Assembly (NCBI GenBank): GCA_910584605.1
Contig: CAJUAW010000001.1
Coordinates: 7,387-71,386 of the forward strand
DNA from: an uncultured Oscillospiraceae bacterium
GTDB taxonomy: Bacteria > Bacillota_A > Clostridia > Oscillospirales > Oscillospiraceae
Direction of reading: 5' to 3'
DNA: 64,000 bases
The notes below the pieces were generated by a model. The model ran no database searches. It worked only from the letters and a program-made list of their open reading frames with translations, and was not told the origin of the DNA. The position numbers and the translations under genes were made by a program. Below, one piece after another: positions 25,808 to 34,399 of this stretch. Numbering within the stretch: the stretch's first letter is position 1; the number at the start of each line of letters is the position of its first letter.

Positions 25808-27718
25808 TTGAAAGAACGTGTACAAAAATTCGGCCGGTTCCTCAGCGGAATGGTCATGCCCAACATCGGGGCCTTCATCGCCTGGGGCCTGATCGCCGCC
25901 CTGTTCATTGAGGCCGGCTGGTTCCCCAACGCCACCATCGCCCAGATGGTCAGCCCCATGCTCTCCTATCTGCTCCCCATCCTCATCGCCTACACCGGCG
26001 GCAAGATGGTGGGCGGACAGAAGGGCGCGGTAGCCGGCTCGCTGGCCGCCCTGGGCGCCATCGCCTCCACCGAGAGCACCATGTTCATCGGAGCCATGAT
26101 CTGCGGCCCGCTGGGCGGCTGGTGCATCAAGAAGTTTGACGAGAAGATGGAGGGCCACATCCCCGCCGGTTTTGAAATGGTGGTCAACAACTTCTCCGTG
26201 GGCATCATCGGCGGCCTGCTGGCCATCCTGTCCATCTTCGCCATCGGTCCCACCTGCGTGGTCCTCACCGACATCCTGGGCAATGGCGTGGGCTGGCTGG
26301 TGGATCACAGCCTGCTGCCCCTCACTGCCGTGCTGGTGGAGCCCGCCAAGGTGCTTTTCCTGAACAACGCCATCAACCACGGTGTCTTCACCCCCATCGG
26401 CACCGAGCAGGTGGAGGCCCTTCGGGCCGCCGGCGAGATCGGCAAGTCCATCCTGTATATGATCGAGTCCAACCCCGGCCCCGGCCTGGGCCTGCTGCTG
26501 GCCTACTGCGTGGCCGGCAAGGGCGAGACCCGCTCCTCCGCCGGCGCCGCCGCCATCATCCAGTTCGTGGGCGGCATCCACGAAATCTACTTCCCCTACG
26601 TCCTGATGAACCCCATCGTCATCCTGGGTCCCATGATCGGCAATGTCTGCGGCATTTTCACTCTGAATCTGCTGGGCGGCGGTCTGTCCGGCCCCGCCTC
26701 CCCCGGCAGCGTCATTGCCGAGCTAATGCTCACCCCCAAGGGCTGCTACTTCGCCAACATCGCCGGCATCGCCGTGGCCGGTGCGGTCAGCTTCGCCATC
26801 TCCGTCTTCCTGCTGAAGTTCTTCGGCAAGGATTCCAGCCTGGCTGAGGCCCAGGCCCAGGTGGCCGCCTCCAAGGCCGCTTCCAAGGGGCAGGCCGCTC
26901 CCTCCGACGCTCCTACCGGCGCTCAGGTGGACATCCACTCCGTGAAGAAGATCGTCTTCGCCTGCGACGCGGGCATGGGCTCCTCCGCCATGGGGGCCAC
27001 CATGCTGCGCAACAAGCTGAAGGACGCCGGTATCACCGACATTGAGGTCATCCACCATCCCGTGTCCGAAATCCCCGGCGACTGCCAGATCGTCGTCACC
27101 CACCACGAGCTGGCCCACCGGGCGGTGGCCAGCAACCCAAGAGCCCGGGTCATCCCCATCCAGAACTTTATGGGCGCACCCGAGTACGCCATGCTGGTCG
27201 ACGAGCTGGTGGCCGCCCGCAGCGGCAAGGCCGCTCCCGCCCCCGCCGCCCCCAAGGCCACTGAGGCCCCTGCCGCCGCCGGACCCATTCTGCTGGACCG
27301 GAAGAACATCGTGCTCAACTGTGAAACCGTCACCCCCGAGGAGGCCATCCGCGCCTGCGGCAGGCTGATGGTGGAAAGCGGCTACTGCACCGAGGGCTAC
27401 GTCCAGGGCATGATCGAGCGCAACGAGGGCTTCCCCGTGGCCATCGGCAGCCATGTGGCCATCCCCCACGGCACCAACGAGGCCCGGGAGTTTATCCAGA
27501 AAACCGGCCTGGTGGTCATGACCTACCCCAAGGGTATCGTCTGGGGGGAGGACGAGGAGCTGGTCCGTCTGGTCATCGGCATCGCCTCCAAGGGCGAGGA
27601 GCATCTGGACATCCTCAACCGCATTGTGGAGGTCTGCGAGAGCGAGGAGGACACCGACGCTCTGGTGGACAACGCCACCGTGGAAGAGCTGTACAAAAAG
27701 CTGAACGGCCTGTCCTGA
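25808..27718 (+). CDS. mtlA: PTS mannitol-specific transporter EIICBA fusion
   Basis: 636 residues from a TTG start at 25808 (site AGGAAAGGAAG upstream; no ATG is available). IIC membrane domain, about residues 1-345, begins FLSGMVMPNIGAFIAWGLIAA and has the GGIHEIYFPYVLMNP block. An Ala/Pro-rich linker leads to the IIB domain with phospho-cysteine C386 (VFACDAGMGSSAMG). After a second Ala/Pro linker, the IIA domain carries phospho-histidine H554 (VAIPHGTNEA). Some Gram-positives have IIA as a separate MtlF; here all three parts are fused, as in E. coli. It needs the HPr/EI encoded at 44560-46552. Confidence 0.95.
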   Translation: MKERVQKFGRFLSGMVMPNIGAFIAWGLIAALFIEAGWFPNATIAQMVSPMLSYLLPILIAYTGGKMVGGQKGAVAGSLAALGAIASTESTMFIGAMICGPLGGWCIKKFDEKMEGHIPAGFEMVVNNFSVGIIGGLLAILSIFAIGPTCVVLTDILGNGVGWLVDHSLLPLTAVLVEPAKVLFLNNAINHGVFTPIGTEQVEALRAAGEIGKSILYMIESNPGPGLGLLLAYCVAGKGETRSSAGAAAIIQFVGGIHEIYFPYVLMNPIVILGPMIGNVCGIFTLNLLGGGLSGPASPGSVIAELMLTPKGCYFANIAGIAVAGAVSFAISVFLLKFFGKDSSLAEAQAQVAASKAASKGQAAPSDAPTGAQVDIHSVKKIVFACDAGMGSSAMGATMLRNKLKDAGITDIEVIHHPVSEIPGDCQIVVTHHELAHRAVASNPRARVIPIQNFMGAPEYAMLVDELVAARSGKAAPAPAAPKATEAPAAAGPILLDRKNIVLNCETVTPEEAIRACGRLMVESGYCTEGYVQGMIERNEGFPVAIGSHVAIPHGTNEAREFIQKTGLVVMTYPKGIVWGEDEELVRLVIGIASKGEEHLDILNRIVEVCESEEDTDALVDNATVEELYKKLNGLS

Positions 27719-27741
27719 TCCCCTCCGCTGGAAGATAATCG

Positions 27742-27781
27742 GTCCCCGCCCCAAGGATGTCCTTGAGACGGGGACATTTTT
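27742..27781 (+). terminator. Rho-independent terminator after mtlA
   Basis: GTCCCCG (27742-27748) pairs with CGGGGAC (27769-27775), with inner AAGGA/TCCTT, followed by ATTTTT. Confidence 0.85.
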
Positions 27782-27814
27782 GCGGATTTCATCCGCGAAT
27801 TCTCGTAAAATCTA

Positions 27815-27843
27815 TTGCTTTCCTGGCCGCCGTCCAGTATAAT
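27815..27843 (+). promoter_or_regulatory. promoter of the aminotransferase-serine dehydratase operon
   Basis: TTGCTT (27815-27820), 17-bp spacer, TATAAT (27838-27843). About 50 nt of leader with the ribosome site AAGGAG before the ATG at 27902. Confidence 0.7.
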
Positions 27844-27901
27844 AGCCTATCAGAACTCCAGCGCAAACAGGACGAATTTTGTAGGATAAGGAGACAAATT
27901 C

Positions 27902-29179
27902 ATGAAACAGTATCAGGAAATGACCCGTGAGGAGCTCCAGGCCCAGCGGGAGCAGCTGGAGCAGAGTTGCTCCCAGCTCCAGGCCAAGGGGCTGAAGCTG
28001 AACATGGCCCGCGGCAAGCCGGGAGCCGATCAGCTGGAGCTGTCCCTCCCTCTGCTGGATGTGCTCAACTCTCAGAGCGACTGCCGCGACGCCAGCGGCC
28101 TGGACTGCCGCAACTACGGCGAGCTGCTGGGCATCCCGGAGGCCCGGAAGCTCTTTGGGGACTATATGGGCGTCACCCCCGAGGAGACCATCGTGGTGGG
28201 CTCTGCCTCCCTCACCTTTATGTATGACTGTATGGCCCGCGCCATGTTGCTGGGCGTACTGGGGGGCGGCAAGCCCTGGTGCAAATACAGCAAGGTGAAG
28301 TTCCTCTGCCCCGTCCCCGGCTACGACCGGCACTTTACCATCTGCGAGACCCTGGGCATCGAGATGATCAACATCCCCCTCACCGAGTGGGGGCCGGATA
28401 TGGATCTGGTGGAGAAGCTGGCGGCTGAAGACGAGACCGTCAAGGGCATCTGGTGCGTGCCCAAGTACACCAACCCCCTGGGCGGCTCCTACTCCGACGA
28501 GGCGGTGCGCCGTCTGGCCTGTCTGAAGCCCGCCGCCAAGGACTTCCGCATCTTCTGGGACAACGCCTACGCCGCCCACTATGTCTATGAGGACACCCCC
28601 GTCCTCAACATCCTGGAGGAGTGCAAGAAGGCTGGGAACCCGGACATGGTATATATGTTTGGTTCCACCTCTAAAATCACCTTCCCCGGCGCAGGAGTGG
28701 CCTTCTTCGCCGCCTCCAAGGCCAACGTGGATTTCACCGCCAAGCAGCTGGACGCCCAGTCCATCAGCTGGGACAAGATGAACATGCTGCGGCACGTCCG
28801 CTTCTTCAAGGACCAAGCGGGCATTCAGGCCCAGATGGACAAACACGCCGCCATCCTGCGGCCCAAGTTTGACGCGGTGCTCTCCACTCTGGAGGCCCAG
28901 CTGGGCGGCGCCGGGGCCGGGACCTGGGTCAAGCCCAAGGGAGGCTACTTCGTCACCTATATCGCCATGCCTGGCTGCGCCAAGCGGATCGTCCAGCTGT
29001 GCAGGGAGGCGGGGGTGGTCCTCACCGACGCGGGCGCCACCCACCCCTACCACAAGGACCCCGACGACAGCTATATCCGTCTGGCTCCCTCCTTCCCCTC
29101 CCCCGCCGAGCTGGCCCAGGCCATGGAGGTCTTCTGCACCGCCGCTAAGCTGGCCGCCGTGGAGAAGCTGCTGGGGTGA
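27902..29179 (+). CDS. PLP-dependent aminotransferase (type Ic aspartate aminotransferase, Aminotran_MocR family)
   Basis: 425 residues. It resembles the subgroup Ic aspartate aminotransferases: LNMARGKPGADQL near the start, NYGELLGIPEAR, a cofactor-binding block with VPKYTNPLGG and FWDNAYAAHYVY, the catalytic lysine K258 in FGSTSKITFPGAG, and a C-terminal arginine in YIRLAPSFPS. It would exchange aspartate/glutamate amino groups with their keto acids. Its last codons overlap the serine dehydratase beta start, so the three genes form an amino-acid catabolic operon with pyruvate as one product. Confidence 0.88.
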   Translation: MKQYQEMTREELQAQREQLEQSCSQLQAKGLKLNMARGKPGADQLELSLPLLDVLNSQSDCRDASGLDCRNYGELLGIPEARKLFGDYMGVTPEETIVVGSASLTFMYDCMARAMLLGVLGGGKPWCKYSKVKFLCPVPGYDRHFTICETLGIEMINIPLTEWGPDMDLVEKLAAEDETVKGIWCVPKYTNPLGGSYSDEAVRRLACLKPAAKDFRIFWDNAYAAHYVYEDTPVLNILEECKKAGNPDMVYMFGSTSKITFPGAGVAFFAASKANVDFTAKQLDAQSISWDKMNMLRHVRFFKDQAGIQAQMDKHAAILRPKFDAVLSTLEAQLGGAGAGTWVKPKGGYFVTYIAMPGCAKRIVQLCREAGVVLTDAGATHPYHKDPDDSYIRLAPSFPSPAELAQAMEVFCTAAKLAAVEKLLG

Positions 29180-29835
29180 ACATTTTTGACATCATCGGGC
29201 CGGTAATGATCGGCCCCTCCAGCTCCCACACCGCCGGGGCGGCACGGCTGGGCTACGTAGCCCGGACCATCCTGGGAAAGGAGCCGGTAAAGGCGGTCAT
29301 CCAGCTCAGCGGCTCCTTTGCCCAGACCTACCGGGGCCACGGGACGGACAAGGCCCTGATCGCCGGCATCCTGGGCTTCCCGCCTGACGACGTCCGCATC
29401 CGGGACTCCTTTGACCACGCGGCCCAGGCGGGGCTGGACTGCCAATTTGTGTGTGAAAACATCCCCAACGCCCACCCGAACACCGCCCGGATCACCCTGA
29501 CCAGCGCGGACGGGGAGACGGTCACCGTGCAGGGCGCGTCGGTAGGGGGCGGAAACATCCTGGTGGATGAGCTCAACGGCATGGCGGTCCACGTCACCGG
29601 GCAGAACAACACCCTGGTGGTCCTCCACCAGGACAAGCCGGGGGCCATCGCGGCGGTGACCAATTTTATGGCCTACTCCGGGGTGAACATCGGCAGCTTC
29701 CGGCTGGCCCGCCCCCAGAAGGGGGGCACCGCCGTTATGACCATCGAGGTGGACGGCGAGATCTCCAACCTGCTGATTGAGACCCTGTCTATCCTGCCCA
29801 ACATCATCCATGTGGTCCTCATCCGGGCCGTGTGA
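29176..29835 (+). CDS. sdaAB: L-serine dehydratase, iron-sulfur-dependent, beta subunit
   Basis: 219 residues from a GTG start overlapping the aminotransferase stop (GTGA). The family start is clear: FDIIGPVMIGPSSSHTAGAARLG. The C-terminal 75 residues form an ACT domain (NTLVVLHQDKPGAIAAVTNFM). The beta subunit pairs with the alpha subunit encoded next to deaminate L-serine to pyruvate and ammonia. Confidence 0.95.
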   Translation: MNIFDIIGPVMIGPSSSHTAGAARLGYVARTILGKEPVKAVIQLSGSFAQTYRGHGTDKALIAGILGFPPDDVRIRDSFDHAAQAGLDCQFVCENIPNAHPNTARITLTSADGETVTVQGASVGGGNILVDELNGMAVHVTGQNNTLVVLHQDKPGAIAAVTNFMAYSGVNIGSFRLARPQKGGTAVMTIEVDGEISNLLIETLSILPNIIHVVLIRAV

Positions 29836-29846
29836 GGAGGGACGAA

Positions 29847-30731
29847 ATGCTGACCTATCAGACCATCCAAGAGCTTTGCCAGGCCGCAGGGGCGGCTGGC
29901 TCCACCATTTCCCAGGTCATCCTCGCCGGCCAGGCCCAGCAGCTGGGGCTGGAGGAGCGGGAGGTCTACGACCGGATGTCCCAGCGCCTTCAGGTGATGA
30001 AGGAGTCGGTCCAGACCGGGCTGGACCCGGCGCTGCGCTCCGCCTCCGGCCTGTCCGGGGGAGACGCCGCCAAGCTGCTGGCCTACGCCCGGACCGGCGG
30101 CATCTGCGGCGGCTTTGTCAGCGAGGCCATTGCCCGGGCGGTGGCCACCTCGGAGTGCAACGCCGCCATGGGCAAAATCGTAGCCGCCCCCACCGCCGGG
30201 TCCTGCGGCATCCTGCCGGGGGCCGTTCTGTCCGTGCTGGAGGCGGGCCAGTGCTCGGAGGAGCAGGCCGTCATGGCCCTGTTCACCGCCGGAGGCATTG
30301 GCGCCGTCATCAGCAGCCGGGCCACCCTGGCCGGAGCGGAGGGTGGCTGTCAGGCGGAGTGCGGCGCGGCGGCCGCCATGGCGGCCGCCGCCCTGGCGGA
30401 GCTGCGGGGCGGCTCCCCCGCCCAGTCGGCCCACGCCTGCGCCATCGCCCTGAAGAACCAGCTGGGACTGGTGTGCGACCCGGTGGCCGGGCTGGTGGAG
30501 GTCCCCTGCATCAAGCGGAACGCGGCGGGGGTGATGATCGCCCTCGCCGCCGCTGAAATGGCCTTGGCCGGAGTGGAGAGCAAAATCCCGGCGGACGAGT
30601 GCGTCTCCGCCATGTATGAGGTGGGCTGTTCCATGCCCGCCTCCCTGCGGGAGACCGCCCTGGGCGGCCTGGCCGCCACCCCAACCGGCAGACGCCTGAA
30701 GCAGGAGATTTTTGGACCCTCCGATTCTTAA
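29847..30731 (+). CDS. sdaAA: L-serine dehydratase, iron-sulfur-dependent, alpha subunit
   Basis: 294 residues from the ATG at 29847 (GGAGG 6 nt upstream); an in-frame GTG at 29832 precedes the site and is rejected. The alpha subunit holds the [4Fe-4S] cluster and the active site: APTAGSCGILPGAVLSVLE, a second cysteine region CGAAAAMAAAALAEL and NQLGLVCDPVAGLVEVPC with the third and fourth cysteines. It gives oxygen-sensitive serine deamination in anaerobes. Confidence 0.96.
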   Translation: MLTYQTIQELCQAAGAAGSTISQVILAGQAQQLGLEEREVYDRMSQRLQVMKESVQTGLDPALRSASGLSGGDAAKLLAYARTGGICGGFVSEAIARAVATSECNAAMGKIVAAPTAGSCGILPGAVLSVLEAGQCSEEQAVMALFTAGGIGAVISSRATLAGAEGGCQAECGAAAAMAAAALAELRGGSPAQSAHACAIALKNQLGLVCDPVAGLVEVPCIKRNAAGVMIALAAAEMALAGVESKIPADECVSAMYEVGCSMPASLRETALGGLAATPTGRRLKQEIFGPSDS

Positions 30732-30737
30732 AAAAAG

Positions 30738-30770
30738 AGGCCGCTGTTTCCCAATGAAACAGCGGCCTTT
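30738..30770. terminator. bidirectional terminator between sdaAA and the symporter gene
   Basis: Perfect 13-bp stem AGGCCGCTGTTTC / GAAACAGCGGCCT with a 5-nt loop, preceded by A7 and followed by TTTT. Confidence 0.9.
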
Positions 30771-30785
30771 TTCAAGCCTTCCAAA

Positions 30786-32219
30786 TCAGTTCCAGAAATC
30801 GGTCTTTTCCATCAGGCCGATGGAGGACGCCTTGAACGCAGGGTCCTTGCCAGCGGCGCGCTGGTCGGTGTAGTCCTTCATCGCCCTCATGGCGGTACCG
30901 CCCAGGATGATGATAACAGGCAGGTTGATAATCGCCATAATGCCCATGAGCACGTCTGCCAGATCCCAAACCAGGTCGAAGTTCAGCAAGGGGCCGACAA
31001 AAATCAACACAATCGCGATGATGTTGAAGATGGTCTTGCCGCTCTTGCTCACCTTATGGCCGGCGATGTAGTTCATGCAGCCGTCGCAGTAGAACAGGTT
31101 GCCCAGCAGAGTGGTAAAGGCGAACAACAGCAGGGCGAAGGTGATAAAGTATGGGCCAATCGCGCCAAAGGTGTTGGCCAGCGACGCCTGCACAAAGGGG
31201 GCGCCCGTCAAATCCTTGGAGGGGGTAATGCCGGTGCACAGCGCCATCAGAGCGGTGGCGGTACAAATCAGGATGGTGTCAATAAACACGGACAGCATCT
31301 GCACCAGACCCTGCTTCACGGGGTGGGACACATCCGCCGCCGCCGCTGCGTTAGGGGCGGAACCCACGCCGGCCTCGTTGGAGTACAGGCCGCGCTTGAT
31401 GCCCTGCATCAGGGCGGAACCGGTAAAGCCGCCGAAAATCGCCTTGAAGTTGAAGGCGTCCACAAAGATGTGCCCCAGCACGGCGGGGACCTGACCGATA
31501 TTCAGCACAACGGTGGCCAGCGCCATGATGATGTAGATGATGCCCATGACGGGAACCATCACACCGGTCACCTTAACGATGCGCTTGCCGCCGCCGAAGA
31601 TACAGATGCCCACCAGGACAGCCAGAATCGCGCCGCCCACCACGGCCACAGTGCTGAAGTCGCCGATCTTCCCGGCAGCGTCATAGAAGCTATAGCTGGT
31701 CAGGCTGTCGATCAGGTTGTAGGAGGCCAGCATATTGAAGCCGCCGGCGTAGGTGGCAATCAGAACACCTGCAAAAATCACGCCCAGAGTCCGGCTGTGC
31801 AGGGCGGCCTCGATGTAGTAGGATGGGCCGCCGTAGCTGCCGCCCTCGGGGTCCTTCTTCTTGTAAATCTGGGCCAGCGTGCTCTCCACAAAGGCGGAGG
31901 CGCCGCCCACCAGGGCGATGATCCACATCCAGAACACCGCGCCGTAACCGCCAATGGCAATGGCGTTGGCCACGCCCACGATGTTGCCGGTACCCACACG
32001 GCTGGCGGTGGATACCATCAGGGCCTGGAAGGCGGACACGGAATTCGCCCCCTTGGGCTTCTCGCCCACCACCCGGATGGATTCCGGCAGCAGCCGCAGC
32101 TGGACCAGCTTTCCCCGGAAGGTGAAGTACAGGCCGACGCCCAGCAGCATGATGATTAGGATGCAGCTGTACATGTAGTCGCTAATGGCGCTGATCAGGC
32201 CGGCAAACACATCATACAT
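30786..32219 (-). CDS. sodium:alanine/glycine symporter family protein (AGCS, AlsT-like)
   Basis: 477 residues from the ATG at 32219 (MYDVFAGLI, site GAGAGGGA). About 10-11 membrane segments. AGCS signatures are clear: LVQLRLLPESIRVV, VSAFQALMVSTASRVGTGNIVGVANA (the sodium-site loop), WIIALVGGASAFVESTLAQIYK and AAAADVSHPVKQGLVQM. It imports alanine, glycine or serine with sodium. It converges with the serine dehydratase operon, so uptake of serine/alanine for catabolism is plausible. Confidence 0.92.
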   Translation of the reverse strand: MYDVFAGLISAISDYMYSCILIIMLLGVGLYFTFRGKLVQLRLLPESIRVVGEKPKGANSVSAFQALMVSTASRVGTGNIVGVANAIAIGGYGAVFWMWIIALVGGASAFVESTLAQIYKKKDPEGGSYGGPSYYIEAALHSRTLGVIFAGVLIATYAGGFNMLASYNLIDSLTSYSFYDAAGKIGDFSTVAVVGGAILAVLVGICIFGGGKRIVKVTGVMVPVMGIIYIIMALATVVLNIGQVPAVLGHIFVDAFNFKAIFGGFTGSALMQGIKRGLYSNEAGVGSAPNAAAAADVSHPVKQGLVQMLSVFIDTILICTATALMALCTGITPSKDLTGAPFVQASLANTFGAIGPYFITFALLLFAFTTLLGNLFYCDGCMNYIAGHKVSKSGKTIFNIIAIVLIFVGPLLNFDLVWDLADVLMGIMAIINLPVIIILGGTAMRAMKDYTDQRAAGKDPAFKASSIGLMEKTDFWN

Positions 32220-32246
32220 AATCGTTCCCTCTCTCTTCTTTACTAT

Positions 32247-32300
32247 TGCCGCCAATCCTGGCGGCATTTGTATTATAGCACAATCTTTTCAGCTTGAACA
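32247..32300 (-). promoter_or_regulatory. symporter promoter with a hairpin at the start point
   Basis: Minus strand TGTTCA (32300-32295), 17-bp spacer, TATAAT (32277-32272). The dyad TGCCGCCA-ATCC-TGGCGGCA (32247-32266) begins at about +1 and could be an operator or a 5' mRNA hairpin. Confidence 0.55.
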
Positions 32301-32309
32301 GCCCCTTTG

Positions 32310-32476
32310 TTATGTTTTTTCAACAACGCCGTTAGAAGCCTCTGTCCTGTGCACGATGGCAAGGCTCAAATCGCCGTCGCTCTGGGTGCTGAACAGTTCC
32401 TCCAGCTGCCGGGGCAGCGCCTCGCCGCAGCCGTCGCTGGCGAGCAGGGCCTGGAGCTTCCCCTTTTTTCAACATT
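32310..32476 (-). pseudogene. possible frameshifted small gene
   Basis: Reading the minus strand from ATG at 32476 (MLKK...), removal of one A from an A6 run (32470-32465) would give a 54-residue frame ending in TAA at 32310 with credible codon use (segments LQALLASDGCGEALPRQ, EELFSTQSDGDLSLAIVH). As written, the ATG frame ends early in junk-like Arg/Gly/Pro-rich sequence, and the good frame has a TGA just upstream of the A run. It could be a small gene with a homopolymer sequencing error, a decaying gene, or chance. No family recognised. Confidence 0.3.
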
Positions 32477-32501
32477 CCCCGCCAAACACCAGTCCTCCCT
32501 C

Positions 32502-32530
32502 TTGTGGCCCGGAGGAAAATAGAGTATACT
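32502..32530 (+). promoter_or_regulatory. promoter of the EFR1 gene
   Basis: TTGTGG (about 32502-32507), 17-bp spacer, TATACT (32525-32530), followed by a GC-rich leader hairpin before the ribosome site AAGGAG. Confidence 0.55.
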
Positions 32531-32593
32531 GCTGAACAAGAGACCGCGCCCCGGCCCTCAGGCCGGGATCATGAATCGTAAGGAGCGTTTGCC

Positions 32594-33406
32594 ATGAATT
32601 TGAAGCGACTGTGTGTTCTGTATTTCAGCCCCACCGGCGGCACGGAGAGGATCGCCCGCTTTGCGGCCGGAGAGCTGGCCGGCCGGCTGGGCCTGGAGCC
32701 GGAGTTCATTGACTTCACCCGGCCGGAGGCCCGGCAGGCCGAGTACCGCTTTGCCCCAGACGACCTGCTGGTGATGGCCTCCCCCGTCTACGCCGGCCGC
32801 CTGCCCAACAAGCTGATGCCCGAGTACAAGGCCCGGATCTTTGGCAGCCGCACCCCCGCCATCCCCATCTGCGTCTTCGGCAACCGGAGCCCCGACGAGG
32901 CCCTGCGGGAGCTGGTCCTGCTGCTGGAGGACAACGGCTTCCAGATCGCCGCCGGAGCCGCCTTCGCCGGGCGGCATGCCTTCTCCGACCGGGTGGGCGG
33001 CGGACGGCCCGACGGGGAGGACCTGGCCCAGATCGCCGCCTTTGCCGCCCATGCGGCGGAAAAGCTGGCTGGAGACGCCCTCCCCCTCCTGGAGATGGAC
33101 CGCAGCGAGATCGGTCCCTACTACGTCCCCCGGAAGGAGGACGGCTCCCCTGCCAAGTTCCTGAAGGCCAAACCCCTCACCCGCTGGGAGCGGTGCTCCC
33201 GCTGCGGAGCCTGCGCCCGGGCCTGTCCCATGGGCAGCATCGATCCCGCCACAATGGAGGCCGTGGGCCTGTGCATCAAGTGCCAGGCCTGCGTCCGCCG
33301 CTGCACCGTACAGGCCAAGTATTTCGAGGACGCCGATTTCCTCTCCCACGTGGCCATGCTGGAGCAGACCTTCACCCGCCGGGCGGAGCACGTCACCCTG
33401 CTCTGA
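32594..33406 (+). CDS. EFR1-type flavodoxin/ferredoxin fusion protein
   Basis: 270 residues. The first 155 residues have a flavodoxin-like fold with an FMN phosphate loop (YFSPTGGTERIA) and MASPVYAGRLPN. The C-terminal 75 residues carry two [4Fe-4S] motifs: CSRCGACARACP and CIKCQACVRRC, the second lacking a standard CP ending (CTV). This is the EFR1 family of electron carriers common in anaerobic Firmicutes; the reaction partners are unknown. It is a single-gene unit closed by a strong terminator. Confidence 0.9.
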   Translation: MNLKRLCVLYFSPTGGTERIARFAAGELAGRLGLEPEFIDFTRPEARQAEYRFAPDDLLVMASPVYAGRLPNKLMPEYKARIFGSRTPAIPICVFGNRSPDEALRELVLLLEDNGFQIAAGAAFAGRHAFSDRVGGGRPDGEDLAQIAAFAAHAAEKLAGDALPLLEMDRSEIGPYYVPRKEDGSPAKFLKAKPLTRWERCSRCGACARACPMGSIDPATMEAVGLCIKCQACVRRCTVQAKYFEDADFLSHVAMLEQTFTRRAEHVTLL

Positions 33407-33431
33407 TCCTCCCGCAGCGCCGGACCAAACA

Positions 33432-33459
33432 AAAAAACCGCCCGTCTGGGCGGTTTTTT
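33432..33459. terminator. bidirectional terminator between EFR1 and the fatty-acid operon
   Basis: Perfect 12-bp stem AAAAAACCGCCC / GGGCGGTTTTTT with GTCT loop. The right arm touches the stop codon of the MarR gene. Confidence 0.92.
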
Positions 33460-33899
33460 CATTTCAGCTCGACCTCCGGCATCAGCTCCTGGCCGACGAT
33501 GCTCAGCACACGGTCCATCTGGGCCACCTCCTCCGGGGTGAACCGCTCCCGCACACGATCCATTACCTGCTGGATATACTCACTGCTTAGGTTGTAATAG
33601 TCGTGAAACTGCTGGGTGGGCCGCAGATGATACTCCCGCCGGTCGCTGGGGGACTGGACCTTTTCCAGATACCCCTTTCGGATCAGGCTGTTCACCTTGT
33701 AGGCGGCGTTGGGGGAGGAGATGTTTGCAAAGGAGGCAAACTCATTGATGGTAGGTTCATCCAAAGCCCGAATGATCTCCATGCAGAAGGTCTCCACCGC
33801 AGTCAGGCTGGCCCGCTTGGTCTGGAACCGGGCGAAAACGGCCTGGTAAAAATGCAGCTTGAATTTGGTATAGATCCGGTCAAAGCTCTCCTCCAGCAC
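33459..33899 (-). CDS. fabT: MarR-family regulator, FabT-like, of fatty-acid synthesis
   Basis: 146 residues from a GTG at 33899, chosen because GGGAGGG sits 6 nt upstream and the local promoter would leave an ATG at 33917 almost leaderless. MarR winged helix: ALDEPTINEFASFANISSPNAAYKVNSLIRKGYLEKVQSP then SDRREYHLRP (wing). Streptococcal fab clusters carry the repressor FabT of this family at one edge; here it is last, after fabZ. It probably binds the dyad at 44073-44114 (inference). The symbol is by analogy. Confidence 0.75.
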   Translation of the reverse strand: MLEESFDRIYTKFKLHFYQAVFARFQTKRASLTAVETFCMEIIRALDEPTINEFASFANISSPNAAYKVNSLIRKGYLEKVQSPSDRREYHLRPTQQFHDYYNLSSEYIQQVMDRVRERFTPEEVAQMDRVLSIVGQELMPEVELK

Positions 33900-33926
33900 A
33901 GCATTCCCTCCCTTCATTTCCCCAAT

Positions 33927-33955
33927 AGTATACCAGAAATCGAAGGCTTCAGCAA
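33927..33955 (-). promoter_or_regulatory. separate promoter for the MarR gene at the end of fabZ
   Basis: Minus strand TTGCTG (33955-33950), 17-bp spacer, TATACT (33932-33927), overlapping the last codons of fabZ. It would start transcription near 33920. Confidence 0.55.
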
Positions 33956-34395
33956 GAAGTTTCGGGGCGTTCTGTGAGAGCAAAGGTCAGCTCCGCCCTG
34001 CAGGCCAGCGCTCCCTCCACCCTGGCCTCCGCCGTGCCGAAGCCCACCAGCCCCTTCCGGGCGGTCAACGCGCAGGAGAGCTCCAGCACGTCGCCGGGCC
34101 GGACCTGCCGCTTGAACCGGGCGTTTTTGATCCCGCCGAAGAGGGCCAGCCGGCCCTTGTTTTCCTCCTCCGTCAGGATGGCCACCGCCCCCACCTGGGC
34201 CAGCGCCTCAATGATGAGCACCCCAGGCATCACCTTGAAGCCGGGGAAGTGGCCCTGAAAGAAGGGCTCGTTGGCGGTAACGCACTTGATCCCCCTGGCG
34301 CTCTGGCCAGGGATGCACTCCACAATCCGGTCCACCAGCAGGAAGGGGTACCGGTGGGGCAAAATCCTCTCGATCTGGTCGATATTCAGCTCCAT
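33949..34395 (-). CDS. fabZ: (3R)-hydroxyacyl-ACP dehydratase FabZ
   Basis: 148 residues, hotdog fold. Catalytic histidine in [13 protein letters not shown] and glutamate in [22 protein letters not shown]. It dehydrates 3-hydroxyacyl-ACP to trans-2-enoyl-ACP. There is no FabA or FabM in the operon, so the route to unsaturated acids is not visible here. It lies 4 bp after fabF. Confidence 0.96.
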   Translation of the reverse strand: MELNIDQIERILPHRYPFLLVDRIVECIPGQSARGIKCVTANEPFFQGHFPGFKVMPGVLIIEALAQVGAVAILTEEENKGRLALFGGIKNARFKRQVRPGDVLELSCALTARKGLVGFGTAEARVEGALACRAELTFALTERPETSC

Positions 34396-34399
34396 TTCC

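Larger units (their letters stand above)
32220..32593. other. 374-bp region between symporter and EFR1 genes
   Basis: Contains the symporter promoter with a start-site hairpin, a possible small degraded reading frame on the minus strand (32310-32476) and the EFR1 promoter with a leader hairpin (CCCGGCC/GGCCGGG near 32550-32568). These are listed separately where supported. Confidence 0.6.

Noticed and set aside
32471..32494. Selenocysteine codon in the broken small frame (GTG...TGT TGA)
   Set aside because: No convincing bacterial SECIS hairpin after the TGA, and the ribosome-site spacing of 4 nt is too short.
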